A DNA stretch of 64,000 nucleotides, taken from Rhabdophis nuchalis (lineage: Eukaryota > Chordata > Lepidosauria > Squamata > Natricidae). Below the pieces are notes generated by a model. The model saw only the letters and a list, made by a program, of their open reading frames with translations. It had not been told where the DNA came from and made no database searches. The first letter of the stretch is position 1. Every line of letters begins with the position of its first letter. The position numbers were made by a program, and so were the translations under genes. Below are positions 20,667 through 33,129 of this stretch, piece by piece. The stretch covers positions 168,779,503-168,843,502 of the forward strand of contig CM077645.1 of NCBI GenBank assembly GCA_039707465.1, given 5' to 3'.

Positions 20667-23600
20667 TCTAATTCATAAAGCTAGTAATTTTTCAAAGAAA
20701 AACTGCATAGGAAGTCCTCATTTAATAATCACTTGCCTTAATTAAGGCAAAAAATCACAAGACCAACAACACTAAGTGGTAGCCGCTCTAGTAGTCCCAT
20801 TAGCCTAGGGCAGGGCATTATTAGGCAAGGGTCTCACACTTCTGCCCTGCCACACTTACCTCCATTTAAATTCCCCCAACTTGCCCATCTGCCCCCCATC
20901 TTTTTCCCTCCTTTATTTTTACTTACCAAAAAAATAGGAAGAATACCTTTTGAAATGCTTCCCACATCCCCCTTTTCTTCTGTGGGCTGAGTTACTTTTT
21001 GCATGATAGTTGTCTAGGCTGTGTCTCTTTCTCCTGCCTCCCAAGGTCATTCCCACGTACCATTACAAAAAATCATGTGACTTCTGCTTAGCATATAATT
21101 TAAGTGGCTCTGAGCCAAAGTAGGATTCCACTCTGGGGCCAATACCTACTTTTTATGGATTTTGCCTAGTGAAAAGCCAGGAAAAAGAAAGAAAATGGGT
21201 ATGTTGGTTTTAATTTATATTTTTGTACACTAATTTGCTACTGTATTTAGTTTGGAATACATGTATACTCTATATATGCCACTGCATGTCTTAGGTATTG
21301 AAATGCCTGCAAACCTTTTTTCCCCCTCATGTCTTAAAATATACCCATTTTTGGTCTATCACTATATATTTCAATATATTCTCTTTAAAAAGGCACTGGC
21401 AACTACAAATAATAATAATGTCAATGTATAATATTACAATAGAAATATTGATATATAATTCCAGAGGAATCAATTTGTGGTCCATCTAGTGATTTATCCT
21501 CCTAGGTTAGTGAAGAAAGAACTGCATTAACACAATTTAAATCTGTCTAAAAATCCTCATCAAAATCATGTCAGCTGCACTGGTCTCAAAGAGACTTTTG
21601 TGCTTGGCATGAGACAAACACATCATTGTCCTGTTCATACTAATATGCCCTATTCCAAATGTAACATCTCATTGATTAAGTCCCAAGGAAACCAGTCTTT
21701 TAGCGTCTGCAATACGAGAATCCTCCTTAGTACAACTTTTTTAAAGATAGCATTTTTTCCTTACTTCCTGGGTTTTAGTAACAGAAAAACAAATATTAAA
21801 TAGTCGAAGATCTGGATGTACAAGCCCAGTTACAGAAGTGAACGGAATTTATGCTTTTAGATGAGAGCAATGTCAAATTCCTTATGGTTTTGTGGCGAGC
21901 ACAAATCTGTAGACATTTGCACAATGTCCTACAAATTCCTTGGATGCTTTTTAGGATGCACAAAGAACTGCAGTAAAAAAGAAGAGCAAAAAACATACAC
22001 ATAAACTGCTCATGGCTCTTTGAACCCAAGCTGTTGTACTTAAGTTATTAATGTGGATGCAAACACAATTACCTTAAGATCTAGATGTGTCTGACGATTT
22101 TTAAGCTGTTCATTGTCATAGTTACAGAACCAAACTACTGACTCAACTCCTGAAAATATGGCACGGTTTTTCCAAATGAACAATTTTTGCTAAACTCTGC
22201 ATTAGTCAGCTACTGAGGCTGCATCCTATTACTTCTTCTATCCCAGAGGTATGCTACATAGCCTTGTAGATGAATTCCCAGCCTCTCTTAGAATCACTCA
22301 TGCTGGTTCAGATGCTGTATTTGTAGTTTAACAATATCTGGAAAGCCAGATTGCATCCTCCTACTTGAAGAATGAAGGCTTTTTAAAGCAGATGGAGTAG
22401 ATTGACCAGAAAAGGCAAAAAAGAACTACTTTCTTGCAAAACTAATATATTTTCATGAAGACATTTCTGAACGGACAGGTAAATTGTACTTTTCATGCTT
22501 TATCTTTAATAAATCAAATCTCAAAAAACAAGGAAGAAAGCAACATGATTTTTAATAATCCTTGCATCATTCACATTTAATACCAAACTCTTTATGTAAG
22601 AGTGAAAGAGATAAAAGGGATAATACTTAGAATGCTTAATTATAAGGGTTAAGTTAAATAACACAAGAAAAATGATAACTACTTTTATTGCTTAGTTCCA
22701 GAGATAAGATGATTTGGTCATTAAACTATTCCCTTGTGTAATGCTTCTTCCACCACCTGTATATTGACTAAGATTTAAAATGCATGCTATAAATAATTTA
22801 ATCTGTGGTTCTAATAAACTGGTGTATTTAACCATCTCCATTATACTGAATCAATCATTAAAAAAGATTAAGGTAGTGTTGAGTAAAGTATGCAATCTTC
22901 TTGAAGCTTTAAAAATAAATTCCTAGTAAGGCTCTTATAAAAGTTATGCCAGTGGTATTTTTTACTAAACTGAAATGAATGTGTTTTACATTACAAGTGT
23001 TACAATAATATTAGCTTTAATAATTCTACTGAGAAAAAAAAGGCAAGAGATTATGTAGATATTTTTACAAGAATAAACATGACAGTGCTTGTACTGCTAA
23101 ATAAGAGTGAATATATATAGAAATGACTATTATTTTATCATTATAAAGAGATCAGAATGGATCAAGCATGTTTTCTTGCTTTGTGCTTTGGCAGTTAATT
23201 ACTGCAAAATTTCAGAATGTTTTATTGTACTTTGAAATATCCTGCAGATTTTCAGAATTACAATTTTATTTTTAAAGAGTTCTTTTAAAACTTCTTGCAT
23301 TCCCAAATGTTTTACGAGCCAACTATTTGTAAAAACAATACACTTGCACAATTCAAATAGTTTTAGCAGATGTATACTTTATAACCTATCAATATTATGA
23401 AGCTAAGTGACAAGAAGCAAATGTTTCTTAAGAAAATAATAGCTTCCAATTATTGATAAAAGCCATCATAATGGTCTTTCATTCAAAAAGCAGTAAGAAC
23501 ATCATTATAACTTATTAAAATCAAGAGTTTTTTTTTTTTATTCCAGATAATCTTATTTACATTTTATGGCTGATGGACATTGCGAATTATCAGTGCTATA

Positions 23601-23900
23601 AATCAATGTTTCTAATTATTTCAAATCACAGCAACTCGCCAAGAGCTCCTCTGGTTCCTCCTTACCAGAAGGGACCTCATAGCCCACTCTTATCATCACA
23701 ACCTAAGTCCTAATAAAGATTCTTGTACACAGTTGACTTTGCTTGAAGCTCTTGTTTATAAATCTAATAAATTATTAATTATTATTATTAATTATTGTGT
23801 CATTTTATCATCCTCGGTAAATCAAAGATATGTACAAGATACATGACTGCAGACTACACAGGCTCAATCTGATCTAGGGCCCTTGGCACATACTAATTCA
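20667..23900. other. AT-rich stretch, no gene seen
   Basis: About 3.2 kb, mostly above 65% AT by eye. A possible fragment of the family that reads 'AGGTAGTCCTTGACTTA' lies near 20710-20780 but is too diverged to call. Frames of 63-77 codons at 21298, 21600 and 21796 show no domains. Confidence 0.45.
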
Positions 23901-23909
23901 AAACTAAAA

Positions 23910-24526
23910 CAGTTATGGTAAACCTATGACACACATGTAAAAGGTGACATGCCAAGACATTTAGGGTGACATATTGGCATTTACCAATAGCCAAACATAC
24001 AACTATTCTTGAAAGTATTGTGTGGTTTTTGGAGGCTGCAAAGGTTGCATAAGAAAGGGGTGTGCTCTTGAACAGCCTTCAGACCATCTGAAACTCATGT
24101 TCTCATGCAACCTTTGAAGGCCCTAAAAATTATTATGGGAAAGGATCATGCTTTCACATGGTTTTGGAGACTGCAGAGGCTGCAGAAGAGCATTCTCCCA
24201 AGCCAGTTCAAGAATGAAAGCCTTGTGTGACCCAGAACTTCCTGGGGTAGGCTCCAGGGGCCTGTCAACAGAAACAGAACACTGCTTGAAGGTAAGTAGT
24301 GCAAATCAAATCTTGGGAATAATACACGTTTGGACTGTATATTTCTAATAAATGAATATGTAAAAATTGTTTTCCCTTGTTTGGGGGGGGGACAACGACA
24401 GAGATAAGATGCCAGCAGAGTCAAAGTAGACATTTTCCAAATCTTTGACACACCAAGCTTAAAAGGTTTGCCAATCAACCAATCTTTATTATGGTCACAG
24501 ATCAGCAAATAGGTTCACCATCACTG
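23910..24526. mobile_element. Non-autonomous hAT-type element
   Basis: The left end CAGTTATGGTAAACCTATG and the right end ATAGGTTCACCATCACTG are inverted repeats matching at most positions, and are characteristic of a reptile hAT family with CAGTGATGGCGAACC termini. The 617-bp interior contains two TTTGGAG(G/A)CTGC(A)AAGG-like segments and no transposase. Flanking 8-bp sequences (AACTAAAA and ACCAAAGA) are only partly alike, so the insertion is old. Confidence 0.7.
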
Positions 24527-24980
24527 ACCAAAGATCTTCACTAAGCCATTCACCAGAGCTTAAAGAAACATTTAACCAACATTGCCTTAGTACTTCTTCA
24601 CTATATTTCACCACTCTCCTGACCTCTGCCTGAAAGATGAATCTTGATAAGACAGTATTTTAAGTAAGTATGAAATGGTTGTGCTATAAAAGTAGTGTTC
24701 ATAGAAATTCTATGTTCTCTGAAGAACGAAAAAGAATAAAGGTAGTAAAGGAAACAAGGAAGCAAAAATAACAGAAAAGTTTACAACAAAGACAACATAA
24801 AATTATTGGGAAATGGGAAATTTTTGTGTTTTTAAAAACAATTAAATACCATACCTTTTCTTGAGGGAAAAAAAACATTTTTATCTGAAGTATTAAATAC
24901 ACAACAATATTAGAAGCCAAATCAAGTTAATAACAAACTTTAAAAAGTGATTTTAGAATCCAGTAACGTGGTAATAAACA

Positions 24981-27900
24981 GTTATTTATTTATTTATTTA
25001 TTTATTTAAATTTATATCCCGCCCTTCTCCACGAAGGACCCAGGGCGGCGCACAGGAAAATTTAAAAACATACAAAATACAATAAATATAATTTAAAAAA
25101 CTATTAAATAACCTATCCTGCGCTAAAACCAAATTTTAAAAACCCAATTTAAAACTACCTAAAAGTCCCCCATGGGAGGTTAGGCTAGGCCGGCTTGTTG
25201 AAACAAATATGTCTTAAGACATTGGCGGAAGAGGCGGAGGTCGGTGATGGTACGTAATTCAGGGGGTAGGTCATTCCAAAGGGCTGGGCCCGCCACAGAG
25301 AAGGCTCTTCCCCTGGGTGTCGCCAGTCGGCATTGTCCGGCCGATGGCACCCTGAGAAGGCCCTCTCTGTGGGAGCGTATCGGTCTAAGGGATGTATGGG
25401 GCAGGAGGCGGTCTCGCATATAACTAGGCCCCGAGCCATGGAGCGCTTTAAAGATAGTTGTCAAAACCTTGAAGCGCACTCGAAAAACCACAGGAAGCCA
25501 ATGCAGCTCGCGCAGGATCGGTGTTATGTGGGAGCATCTAGTGGCTCCCATAATCACCCGCGCGGCTGCGTTTTGGACTAGCTGTAGCTTTCGAGTGCAC
25601 CTCAAGGGAAGCCCCATGTAGAGAGCATTACAGTAGTCGAGTCGGGATGTCACGAGAGCTTGAGTGACTGTGCGAAGGGCAGCCCGGTCCAGTAAGGGGC
25701 GCAATTGGCGCATCAGGCGTACCTGATGAAACGCCCCCCTGGCCACGGCCGCCACATGGTCCTCCATGGACAGCCGGGAATCCAGGAGGACACCCAAATT
25801 GCGTGCCCTCTCCACGGGGGCCAGTGTTTCGCCCCCAATGGCCAGAGTTGGTGTAATCTGGCTGAACCGGGGTGCCGGAAACCACAGCCACTCAGTCTTG
25901 GCAGGGTTGAGCTTGAGTTTGTTACCACCCATCCAGATCCGTACGGCCTCCAAACACCGGGACAGCACTTCAGCGGCATCGTTGGGGTGGTTTGGGGTGG
26001 ATATGTACAGCTGGGTGTCATCAGCGTACAGATGGTACTCCACCCCAAAACCACGGATGATCTCACCCAGCGGCTTCATATATGTGTTGAAAAGGAGGGG
26101 CGAAAGGACCGACCCCTGAGGAACCCCACATAAGAGAGGCCTCGAGGTCGACCTCTGCCCTCCCGTCAACACATATTGCGACCGACCAGAGAGGTAGGAT
26201 GAGAACCACCGCAAAACGGTGCCTCCCAACCCCAACCCCCCCAGTCGGTGCAATAGGATACCATGGTCGATGGTATCAAAAGCCGCCGAGAGGTCTAATA
26301 GGACTAGGATAGAGGAATAACCTCTATCCCGCGCCCTCCAGAGATCATCAACCAACGCGACCAATGCCGTCTCGGTGCTGTGACCGGGTCGGAAGCCGGA
26401 CTGGCGCGGGTCTAGATAATCAACTTCCTCCAGGTGTCGCGGAAACTGTTGGGCTACCACACTCTCGACAACCTTCACCAAAAAGTGAAGGTTGGAGACC
26501 GGACGATAGTTCTCTAATAAAGCTGGGTCCAGGGACGGCTTCTTGAGGAGGGGCCTCACTACCGCCTCTTTCAAGACGGCAGGCAAGGACCCCTCACTCA
26601 AAGATGCGTTGACAATGCCCTGGAGCCAGCCTCGTGTCGTCTCCCAGGATGCCAGTACAAGCCAGGAGGGACACGGGTCCAATAAACATGTGGTCGCCCT
26701 AAGTTTCCTTGACAACCTGTCCATATCCTCGGTGGTAACAAAGTCAAACTCCTCCCAAGAAGGAACCTCAAGACTAGTCTCGGACAGTCCCACAGGACCA
26801 CTGTCGATGGAGGGTAGCTCATTCCGAATCCGAGTGATTTTCTCCTGCAGATAAATCCCAAATTCCTCTGCTCGCCCTTGCAGAGGGGCTTCCCGCGGCC
26901 TCTGATGAAGGAGGGAGCGGGTCACCCCAAACAGGGCGGCAGGGCGGTTATCTGCGGATGCAATAAGGGTGGCACAATACTCACGTTTGGCCACCCTTAT
27001 CGCCACTAAGTAAGCCCTAATATGGGTTCTCACTAGTGTTCGGTCGGCTTCGGAGCGAGAGGATCTCCATCTGCTCTCTAGGCATCTCTTGTGGCGTTTC
27101 ATCCCCCGAAGCTCCTCGGTAAACCAAGGAGCCTGGGTGATTCGCCGCCGCAAGAGAGGCCGCAAGGGCGCGACTCGGTCCAAGGCCCCCGCGGCCGCAC
27201 TTAACCATGCGGCCACTAGGTCCTCAGTCGAGTCGCGGGGCAGGGTCACAGGAATTGGCCCAAGCTCCCTCTGGAACCTTTCCGGGTCCATTAGAAGCCT
27301 GGGGCGGAACCATATAGGAATATCCGGTTCCGCCTCCCCGCGGTGAGGTGTAGCGATTGGAAAGTCCAGCCGAAGGAGAGCGTGATCTGTCCATGACAAG
27401 GGAGTGATGGCTAGGTCCCCTATTCCCAGATCACAACTCCACTGTCCCGAGACAAAGATGAAATCCAGTGTGTTTCCTCCCTCGTGAGTGGGGCCTAAAA
27501 CTACCTGGGTCAGGTCCATGGCCGTCATGGAGGCCATGAACTCCCGAGCTGCTCCAGAGGCTTCGCCTGCCGACGGCAAGTTAAAGTCCCCCATGACTAC
27601 CAGTCTGGGGGTCTCAACTGCCGCCTCGGCTATCACCTCTAGGAGCTCGGGCAGGGCTGTTGTTGCATAGCGAGGAGCCAGGTATACAACTAACACGCCC
27701 AACTGCCTCCCTAGGCCCCATCTCACGCAGAGAGATTCACACCCGGTTGTCTGAGGGACTGTGGTCTCCTTCGGTTCAAGACCTTCCTTTACGATAATCG
27801 CCACCCCCCCACCCCTCCCTAGGGCCCTTGGCTGATGGAAGGCACGGTAACCTGGTGGGCACATGTCCACGAGGGGCATACCCCCTTCGTGGCCCAACCA

Positions 27901-28365
27901 GGTTTCCGTTATACCCACCAGGTCCGGGTCCCCCTCTGACACAAGGTCACGAATGAGGGGGGCTTTTTGAACCACGGACCTGGCGTTGCATAACATCAGC
28001 CTCGGGCCCCGGGTCTGTGATTCCTGCCCACCAAGTCTGCGATGGGAGAGCGGAGAGTTGGAGCACGTGACCGCCTGAATCCAGCGGCCACGGTCTTCCA
28101 ACCGATGATGGCCATTTTGTCTCCCTCCGCCCCTGCCCCTCCCCAAGACCGAATCGATGGAAAAAGCCACCGAGGAAATGACCCCCCCTCCCCTTCCTCC
28201 GTTTCCCTATTTCCGCCCGCCGGCCTCAATTGCTGTCCCCTCCCTGGACTATTTTTCCCCTCCTCCCTGGAACCCCCTAAAATCCGAATTAAAAACCTCC
28301 CTAAAAACCCCCTCAACCTGCGCTTCGCCCACCTCTCAGGAATAATCAATCCGTCATCAATCCGT
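24981..28365 (-). mobile_element. L2-clade LINE, copy E, nearly full length
   Basis: The 3' terminus is (TTTA)n at about 24984-25010, then CCCGCCCTTCTCCACGAAGG and a short 3' UTR. One uninterrupted ORF2 (25180-28170) is followed by a GC-rich 5' UTR of about 190 bp that ends around 28365. No ORF1 is present upstream: either the copy is 5'-truncated just before ORF2 or the family lacks ORF1. This is the best-preserved LINE in the window and the probable consensus-like reference for copies A-D. Confidence 0.9.
25180..28170 (-). CDS. L2 ORF2: AP-type endonuclease and reverse transcriptase
   Basis: A 996-residue intact protein for target-primed reverse transcription. Residues about 55-275 form the apurinic-type endonuclease, with GITETWL near 86-92, GDFN at 194-197 and SWTDH at 259-263 (the conserved SDH-like end). 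Residues about 540-800 are the [14 protein letters not shown] at 625-636 (first Asp), [10 protein letters not shown] at 682-691 and YADD at 715-718. The C-terminal ~200 residues hold the LHWLPV and PALWNDLPP blocks shared by the L2/CR1 group. Those blocks and the [11 protein letters not shown] motif favour L2 over CR1. The ATG at 28170 is the first in frame, but the true start is uncertain because the first ~50 residues are low-complexity. No disabling change is seen, so this copy may encode an active enzyme. Confidence 0.9.
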   Translation of the reverse strand: MAFSIDSVLGRGRGGGRQNGHHRLEDRGRWIQAVTCSNSPLSHRRLGGQESQTRGPRLMLCNARSVVQKAPLIRDLVSEGDPDLVGITETWLGHEGGMPLVDMCPPGYRAFHQPRALGRGGGVAIIVKEGLEPKETTVPQTTGCESLCVRWGLGRQLGVLVVYLAPRYATTALPELLEVIAEAAVETPRLVVMGDFNLPSAGEASGAAREFMASMTAMDLTQVVLGPTHEGGNTLDFIFVSGQWSCDLGIGDLAITPLSWTDHALLRLDFPIATPHRGEAEPDIPIWFRPRLLMDPERFQRELGPIPVTLPRDSTEDLVAAWLSAAAGALDRVAPLRPLLRRRITQAPWFTEELRGMKRHKRCLESRWRSSRSEADRTLVRTHIRAYLVAIRVAKREYCATLIASADNRPAALFGVTRSLLHQRPREAPLQGRAEEFGIYLQEKITRIRNELPSIDSGPVGLSETSLEVPSWEEFDFVTTEDMDRLSRKLRATTCLLDPCPSWLVLASWETTRGWLQGIVNASLSEGSLPAVLKEAVVRPLLKKPSLDPALLENYRPVSNLHFLVKVVESVVAQQFPRHLEEVDYLDPRQSGFRPGHSTETALVALVDDLWRARDRGYSSILVLLDLSAAFDTIDHGILLHRLGGLGLGGTVLRWFSSYLSGRSQYVLTGGQRSTSRPLLCGVPQGSVLSPLLFNTYMKPLGEIIRGFGVEYHLYADDTQLYISTPNHPNDAAEVLSRCLEAVRIWMGGNKLKLNPAKTEWLWFPAPRFSQITPTLAIGGETLAPVERARNLGVLLDSRLSMEDHVAAVARGAFHQVRLMRQLRPLLDRAALRTVTQALVTSRLDYCNALYMGLPLRCTRKLQLVQNAAARVIMGATRCSHITPILRELHWLPVVFRVRFKVLTTIFKALHGSGPSYMRDRLLPHTSLRPIRSHREGLLRVPSAGQCRLATPRGRAFSVAGPALWNDLPPELRTITDLRLFRQCLKTYLFQQAGLA

Positions 28366-28369
28366 TAGA

Positions 28370-29532
28370 TGTAACTATTAAATACTGAAATGCTATTTTA
28401 ATGATAGATCTGTATGAACACACTGAAGTCAGCAATGAATATTATACTATACAATTCAAAGCTACCATAACTATCCTATAAAGATTCTTATCTTTTTTTT
28501 AAGTACCGTTATTTTCTTCGGTTGCAATTGTATTAAATCTTCCAGTTGCTTTTCGAGATGTCATTAACTTTAGACCCTTCTTTATCTCCAATCTGAAGTT
28601 AATTCTCTAGGCAACATGCTGCTTACTGAGTTGAAGGATTAAACATAAGGATTTATGGAGAAAAGCGGCTTTGGATACAATGCTATTATACCATGATAAC
28701 TTGCACATACACTGACTGCTCTACAAATGTATGTGCATGCACACACTGTTCGTTTAAAAGAAATGTGATATATTTCAAATGAAAGGAGCCCTGTTTTAGA
28801 AATATCCATTCTGATATTCCTGTCCTATTTAATAGGTCTGTCAGTATCCATATCCCAAGGTGATACTTGGGGTACAATTAATCTATTAAAAAATAATAAC
28901 TGAAATACAGAAAGTGGGATAAAATTCCTAAATTCAGCCTGAAACCAGAAAAAGGAAATCTAGTCCTTTATTTCCACTTCAATTCCTCATGCTTCTAGGC
29001 ATTCAGAGAAAATCAAATAGTATCTTAAATAACCTTGCTTCTACCTGGGAACACATCAACATACCATTCACATGCACAAACAAGCACACAACATTATCTC
29101 TGTTCATACTATCTCATGAACCTGTTCACACATTCCTTGCTTTTTCTATTGGAAAGTAGCATCTCTCTGAAGGGCTTACTTCTTCAAGTCACATTGCTGG
29201 CCCACTTTCACTCCCCCTTATCATTCAATCAACATAAGTAAGAGATTGCTGTTCTGACTCACAATGATGGGAAATCTTGAAGCATCCGCCCTCCAAAGCC
29301 CCATTCTGTCTTCATCTATTAATGAAGCAATCTATGGACATTCCTTTTGCATACCATATATCTTGTTCAAAGAGTCAAGAGATCCCAAGGATGTCTGGTC
29401 AACTGTGCTTCCACTTCTTAACAAGGAGAGCTTCCAAATTCAACCCACACACCAAGGTTGAATATTCTTCTTTATATGCCATAGACCGTCTACGCCCAAG
29501 TAGTGTAGTCATACCATTTGATATTTGATAAG
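28370..29532. other. AT-rich sequence, no gene seen
   Basis: No domain-bearing frame. Small frames at 29035, 29264 and 29277 are not supported by any recognisable motif. Confidence 0.45.
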
Positions 29533-29800
29533 CATCAAACCCTTGTTCAATGACTGTAGGATTACTGTGCTTGATTGGCCAGCAAACTCGCCTGACCTGA
29601 ACCCCATAGAGAATCTATGGGGCATTGCCAAGAGAAAGATGAGAGACATGACACCGATCAATGCAGAAGAGCTGAAGGCTGCTATTGAAGCATCCAGGTC
29701 TTCCATAACACCTCAGCAGTGCCAGAGGCTGATAGCTTCCATGCCATGCCACATTGAGGCAGTAATTGCCGCAAAGGGGCCCAAACCAAGTACTAAGTAC
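29533..29800 (+). pseudogene. Tc1-like transposase C-terminal fragment
   Basis: The frame reads VLDWPANSPDLNPIENLWG, the conserved block that contains the second Asp and the Glu of the DD34E catalytic triad. It continues with the C-terminal region up to ...CHIEAVIAAKGPKPSTKY. The N-terminal paired-like DNA-binding domain and the first catalytic Asp are missing. The frame is open but cannot make a working transposase. Confidence 0.88.
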
Positions 29801-30062
29801 ATATGCATGCTTATTCTTTTCAGAGGTCTGATATTGTTCTATGTACAATCCTTGTTTTATTGATTGCATGTTATATTCTAATTTTCTGAGATTGTGGATT
29901 TGGGGTTTTCATAATCATCACAATTATGACAAATCACAGCTTGAATTATCTTCCTTTGCATGTAATGAGTCTTATCTCATATATTAGTTTTACCTTTTAA
30001 GTTGCATTACTGAAATAAATGCACTTTTGCACGATATTCTAATTTTTTGAGTTTCACCTGTA
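29533..30062 (+). mobile_element. Tc1-like transposon, 5'-truncated
   Basis: Contains the C-terminal third of a Tc1-type transposase. A 3' non-coding region follows and ends in a clean terminal inverted repeat, TCTAATTTTTTGAGTTTCAC followed by CTGTA, with a TA at the boundary (30061-30062). The matching left terminus and two thirds of the gene are absent. The sequence is close to a Tc1 family widespread in vertebrates, by memory. Confidence 0.85.
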
Positions 30063-30198
30063 TGACTGTAGGATGCTGCAAATGGACATAAATGTAGACC
30101 AGTTGTTGAGCACCCAAAATGTGATCCTGTGATCATGCCAGCCATCGAAACCTTGAATCCAGGTTGCAAGCAACTTGTCATGTTAAGGACTACCTGTA
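30063..30198 (+). mobile_element. Fragment of TA-flanked DNA element (family M3)
   Basis: Ends AAGGACTACCTGTA, the reverse complement of the TACAGGTAGTCCTT start seen at 33020-33060 and, more diverged, at 43752-43835. It includes TGATCCTGTGATCATG and AACCTTGAATC blocks typical of this snake repeat. It abuts the Tc1 terminus without spacer. Non-coding. Confidence 0.55.
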
Positions 30199-30344
30199 TT
30201 TAATTCTTTTCTCTTCAGTAGGTTTTACTAATATTAAATATGATAAACTCCCTCAATCACTCCTAATAGGACTTAGATTCCAAACTTCAAATTATCTTTT
30301 TTCTTTTCTTTTCTTTGCTCCAGTTTCAGTTTGTTTCAACTGTA

Positions 30345-30440
30345 ATTAAGGTGAAGTGTCCAGAAATGCATACAATATTTGAAAAGGGGGTCAGACCAAT
30401 GAGAATACAGAAGAATGACTAATTGCGCAACTATAATTCT
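30345..30440 (-). mobile_element. Diverged CR1 3' UTR fragment
   Basis: GTGTCCAGAAATGCATACAA and GGGGTCAGACCAATGAGAA correspond, in reverse orientation, to the internal part of the CR1 3' UTR. Old copy, non-coding. Confidence 0.5.
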
Positions 30441-33015
30441 ATTGATGCATTCTATAACTATGCATTCCTTTTTCTGTTTCTTTCTCTTTGCAGTAATTGC
30501 CAACTCATATTCAGTTTATAATTATCTATAATTTCAAATTTTGTTAACAACTACTATCACAGAACTAGTTATCACTCACTCTCAATGCATTTGATTTTTT
30601 TTCCTACATGAAAAGCACTTTTTCTGTTTATTCAGTTACAATTATGTTATTTTCAGCCCAGTTCTCTAAAATTATTTGCCCATAAGCATTCTTGTTGGTA
30701 AAAGTTTGTTAATACATACCTCAATCCAGTTATGAAATGTAAATTCTGCAGAGACTAACTGCAGTTATAGACAGGTGTGTGTTCATTATTTTTAATGTGC
30801 ATTTATATTTTATTTCTCTGTTCTCCACTTAACAGATGGAAAAGTTTATGATGTTTTTATATACTTGACATAAAGTAAACCACTTAAAACAGGAATAAGA
30901 ACAGTTTTGGATAGTTTCATTACTGTAAGAATAATACCTTCATTAGAAATCAACTTTACCAAATTATACATTTCTGTAAATAAAAGCAGATCTTGGTAGA
31001 AGTATAAATACCATATAAACGTGCATTGATTGCAATGTAACAATATCAACATAAAATCCTTTCACTCAGAGAAATGTTTGCATTATAAAAAGAAGAAAAT
31101 AGATAAGATATGCAAGTTAAAATTAAAACAAATCAGTCATCAGATCTGCCAATATATATTATCCATATTATATATTCATTTGATTTTTTTTCAGACTTTT
31201 GTTTGGACAAATGATTCTAAACATAAGCTTTCCTAAACATGACTATAAAAAGCATATTCATACTTTTGGGTATTCTGAACTGTATAACCCAGACCCAATT
31301 GTAAGACTTGGCCATCACTGTTGCATTCAATCATCCATATTAAGCAAAGAACATTAATAGCCTAACAACTACCCTGGATAGCTCATACCATCCTGGTGAA
31401 AATAATGCTATCAACTGTATTCTAGTTTATGGTAATCATATCCAGTTTTGCATGATCTTATCCATTATTTCCAGAATCCGAAAGCAAACTATGGAAAAAT
31501 TCTAATACTTTAATCATTGTTACTGGATTATTTAGGTAGCTTAATAAAGCATGATTATCACATCAAAGACAAAATAAGAGATAAACAATAATCCTTTCAT
31601 TTTATGTGAGCGTAATCTTCTTAGAATTATACAAATAACTTCATTATAACTAACCTTGAGTGCTGGGTTTTAAAACAAGTATGATTGTTTTAAATCATAC
31701 TTGGATTTAAAATCACATGGTTTTAAATAAAAATCAACACTGAATATTAGCTATTTTAAATGCTTTATTGCTTCTATTGAAATCAACCGCTTTAGATATA
31801 TTGATAATTTCCTAGCTGATTAGTGTCCCCCCCCCCCCCCCTGAACTGGCTCTTATATAAACCAACAAGAGAAAGAAAGAGACAGTTGACAATTATCTTT
31901 CTAACCATATATTTAAATGATTATGATTTTCAGTTTACAAAGCAAGAAAAGTGACAATATTTCTAAAGTTACATACCAAATTATCCAAATTTTAAAATAC
32001 AGAATTTATTGGGGTGATAATGTTCTTCAAAATCTCCAGGATGTTTTCCCTGTTTTTCTCAATATAGAGAAGAATTTTGAGGTTACATTGACTATACATT
32101 TTTGAAGTCTTAAGTAAGTCTTACGTTTAAGCTGTCTTGATCAGCTGATTAGTGAAAAATGCTATCCATCACAATATTGTACACAGAGTTTTCCCGAGAA
32201 TCCTTCATGAATTATCACTAACTTCTGCAAGGCCAGTATCAATAGGGACAGTTAATTGTACATTAGGGACTTATAAATGTTCTTTAGTAATCTGAAATAG
32301 TAATTCACAGTATAATTGAATAGCCTCAAGAGTACAGAAAAAGTACACATATGCATCTTTTCAGCTTTTCTAATTTCAAGTTTCCAACCCATTGAGTAGT
32401 TTTAGTTTAGTTTAAGTTGATGGATACCAATGCAACTTCCTTTACAATTTCATGGATGAATTGTTGAATTGGTTAAGGTTTAAGTGCCACTCTCCTACTG
32501 AACTTTTGGATGAATACATTTGCTGTTATGTGCAAGTCTGAGGAATGGTTTCACTATAACAATCAATTATGCTACACTGTTTAATTAGAGATGCCATATA
32601 ATTACATTCTCTTTTCAGGGCATTTCCACGTGCATGACTCTACAACATGCACACATTGTGCCTCTGCCTGTCCTATTCCCATCCCCGCCAATTAACATTT
32701 CTGCCTTATATAGCAGTGAAGATAGGTTGAGGTCACTCTACCTAGGAACAAACAGTGCCTAGTTTTACAAAAGCAAAAATCTGTCCACAGGACACCAACA
32801 GAAGGAAAAAGAGATTGGGGTGAAAATACTGCAAAGGTGGTGAAATAGTTTTATTGTTACATAAAACTGGTTTCCTAAAAGGAGTCCCAGTATTCTTGAA
32901 GGGACTTGTCACATATGTTCACTTGCAAAATGCAGAGCCACCAGTGCCAAAAATAGCTAAATGTTTGGAGCCTGAGAATCCAGTGAATCTGAAATTTAAG
33001 CCTCATTTTCTGTTA
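30441..33015. other. AT-rich stretch, no gene seen
   Basis: A poly-C run lies at about 31828-31841. The rest is AT-rich without recognisable elements. Frames of 62-68 codons are unsupported. Confidence 0.45.
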
Positions 33016-33128
33016 TTGCACAGGTAGTCCTTGACTTACAACCACAATTGAGCCCAAAATTTCTGCTGTATGTCCACAAGCTATGCTGGCTGGAGAATTC
33101 TGGGAGTTGAAGTCCACAAGTCTTAAAG
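33016..33128. repeat. Fragments of M3 element and a second snake repeat
   Basis: ACAGGTAGTCCTTGACTTAC is the M3 left terminus. GAGAATTCTGGGAGTTGAAG with TCCACAAGTCTTAAAGTTGC belongs to another short repeat, seen again at 44440-44512. Non-coding. Confidence 0.5.
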
Positions 33129-33129
33129 T

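Noticed and set aside
25705..26133. 142-codon plus-strand frame
   Set aside because: Antisense shadow of the intact L2 ORF2, with parallel shadows in the other L2 copies.
29602..29622. Perfect 21-base palindrome CCCCATAGA...TCTATGGGG
   Set aside because: It is part of the Tc1 transposase coding sequence for the PIENLWG block and recurs in that family, so it is not an independent signal.
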